From assembly GCF_910596095.1 (NCBI RefSeq), contig NC_056546.1:23588425-23652424 (forward strand): DNA of 64,000 nt. Direction: 5' to 3'. This stretch comes from Thunnus maccoyii (lineage: Eukaryota; Chordata; Actinopteri; Scombriformes; Scombridae). The notes under the pieces are model-generated. The model was not told the DNA's origin, did no database searches, and saw only the letters and a program-made list of their open reading frames with translations. The position numbers and the translations under genes are program-made. Positions 63,136 to 64,000 of this stretch are shown here, in pieces; within the stretch, counting starts at the first letter, position 1, and each line of letters opens with the position of its first letter.

Positions 63136-63472
63136 ATGGCGGACGGAGAGAACAGTGTCGGAACGGCCTTTTCAGGCGCCTCCGGTATGGACGAACCTGC
63201 CGCCAAAAGGACGAAAATCAGTCCGGTGACTAAAGTCGCCGAAGCAGATCAATTATCTTGTGTTTCTGGCGCCACGGAGAGTTGTGAGGCGGCGGGGAGT
63301 TGTGCGCAGCCAGCGGAGAAGGAAGCAAAGCCGGTGATGGCGGTGGAGCAGGCCGCAGCGGGAGCGCCAGGCGGAGACAACAATGGACTGGGACTGCTGC
63401 TCTCCCAGCCGCACAGACCGGCTGTGAAACTACACGACAGCGCTGCACTTGGGACAACCGAGGAGGGTGCTG
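63136..63472 (+). CDS. sirt1: Probable SIRT1 (NAD-dependent deacetylase), first exon only
   Basis: SIRT1 removes acetyl groups from histones, p53, FOXO and others in the nucleus. The exon starts MADGENSVGTAF and has PAAKRTKISP, an apparent basic nuclear-localisation patch that parallels the PLRKRPRR patch of human SIRT1. An Ala/Glu/Gly-rich low-complexity stretch follows, ending at a GT donor after 63472 (GGTGCTG|GTAAGA). The catalytic sirtuin domain lies outside the window. A possible 44-nt second exon, between TTTTAG and CAG|GTAACG at about 63690-63733, would stay in frame, but its acceptor follows a TG repeat and it may be spurious. The call rests on the start, composition and the dnajc12-herc4 neighbourhood. 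The N-terminus is poorly conserved, so another nuclear protein cannot be excluded. Confidence 0.7.
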
Positions 63473-63594
63473 GTAAGAAAAGAGCCGTGCACTTAACATT
63501 GCCTAAAGTATTTACACGCCTTGTACTTGTTTTACCAAGTTAACCGGCGAGTTAACTTAATGAGGAACAGAGGATATAACGTTAAACGCAGTAA

Positions 63595-63597
<3 letters not shown>

Positions 63598-63648
<51 letters not shown>

Positions 63649-63682
63649 TTATGTGTGTGTGTGTGCGCGCGCGCGTGTGTTT
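63598..63682. repeat. (TG)n microsatellite
   Basis: About 25 TG units, interrupted, passing into CGCGCG, in the first intron of sirt1. Confidence 0.95.
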
Positions 63683-63733
63683 GTGTTTTAGAGGTGTGTA
63701 CTTCTCTGGGCGGCAACTTAAACTTTTCTCCAG

Positions 63734-64000
63734 GTAACGCTTAAAAAGAAAAGAGAAACAGTCTTTGAGCCAAAGTATTCAGTTTCATGATATAACTTAT
63801 TCCCTCAAGCTACTGAACTTTGATAGCAACTTCTCTTTCACACCAACGTTCAAATGATAAAATAAAGTTGAGATTGTGGTCATGGTTATTGGAAATAACT
63901 GACCATAGTGGTTATTAAAGCTACATGCCATTTAAAATAAGTTATGCTGTTAGCTCTTGATTTATTTGTCCATTTTTCAAACTTGTCTGTACTTCAGACT
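63734..64000 (+). other. Probable sirt1 intron
   Basis: AT-rich, no further exon recognised before the window ends. Confidence 0.4.

Overview
This window is nuclear DNA from a ray-finned (teleost, probably percomorph) fish. The genes are multi-exon vertebrate genes with compact GT-AG introns, and the spacers hold fish-type repeats: Tc1 fragments, fold-back MITEs and LINE tails. Exons were joined by reading splice sites and checking phase. For herc4, cox5b, adtrp, dnajc12 and a small unnamed gene the joined exons keep one open frame to a stop.

Layout: (1) 1-3310, minus strand: the first twelve exons of mlh1 (DNA mismatch repair), running off the left edge. (2) 3.3-13 kb: a gene-poor spacer with two TCTCGCGAGA promoter palindromes, a decayed ankyrin-like piece, a Tc1-derived fold-back element and a two-exon fragment of inpp5f. 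(3) 13.1-22.9 kb, plus: fam83h (CK1-binding keratin-network scaffold). (4) 24.46-26.14 kb, plus: adtrp (membrane lipid hydrolase). (5) 27.09-27.79 kb, minus: an unrecognised four-exon gene for a 79-residue hydrophobic-N-terminus protein. (6) 28-34.3 kb: a repeat-rich spacer with three clear inverted-repeat elements and a LINE 3' end. (7) 34.3-45.5 kb, plus: herc4 (RCC1/HECT ubiquitin ligase), all 23 coding exons. (8) 46.18-47.32 kb, minus: cox5b (respiratory complex IV), tail-to-tail with herc4. (9) 48.6-55.9 kb: a rearranged block with three full-length 7SL (SRP RNA) genes on the minus strand, Tc1 fragments, a duplicated hairpin locus and flanking inverted repeats. (10) 58.16-61.06 kb, minus: dnajc12 (HSC70 co-chaperone). 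(11) From 63.136 kb, plus: the first exon of what is most likely sirt1, running off the right edge.

The order herc4 - dnajc12 - sirt1 matches the human 10q21 neighbourhood, where these three genes are clustered. mlh1, fam83h and adtrp are not neighbours in human, so the left half is a fish-specific arrangement.

The most notable region is 48.6-55.9 kb. All three 7SL copies keep the SRP54-binding S-domain motif and a Pol III T-run terminator, and each has a CRE-like box at exactly -43 to -50. The companion locus has a CRE, a TATA box, a ~74-nt near-perfect hairpin and a T-tract. It is duplicated together with the 7SL genes and may encode an undescribed small RNA.
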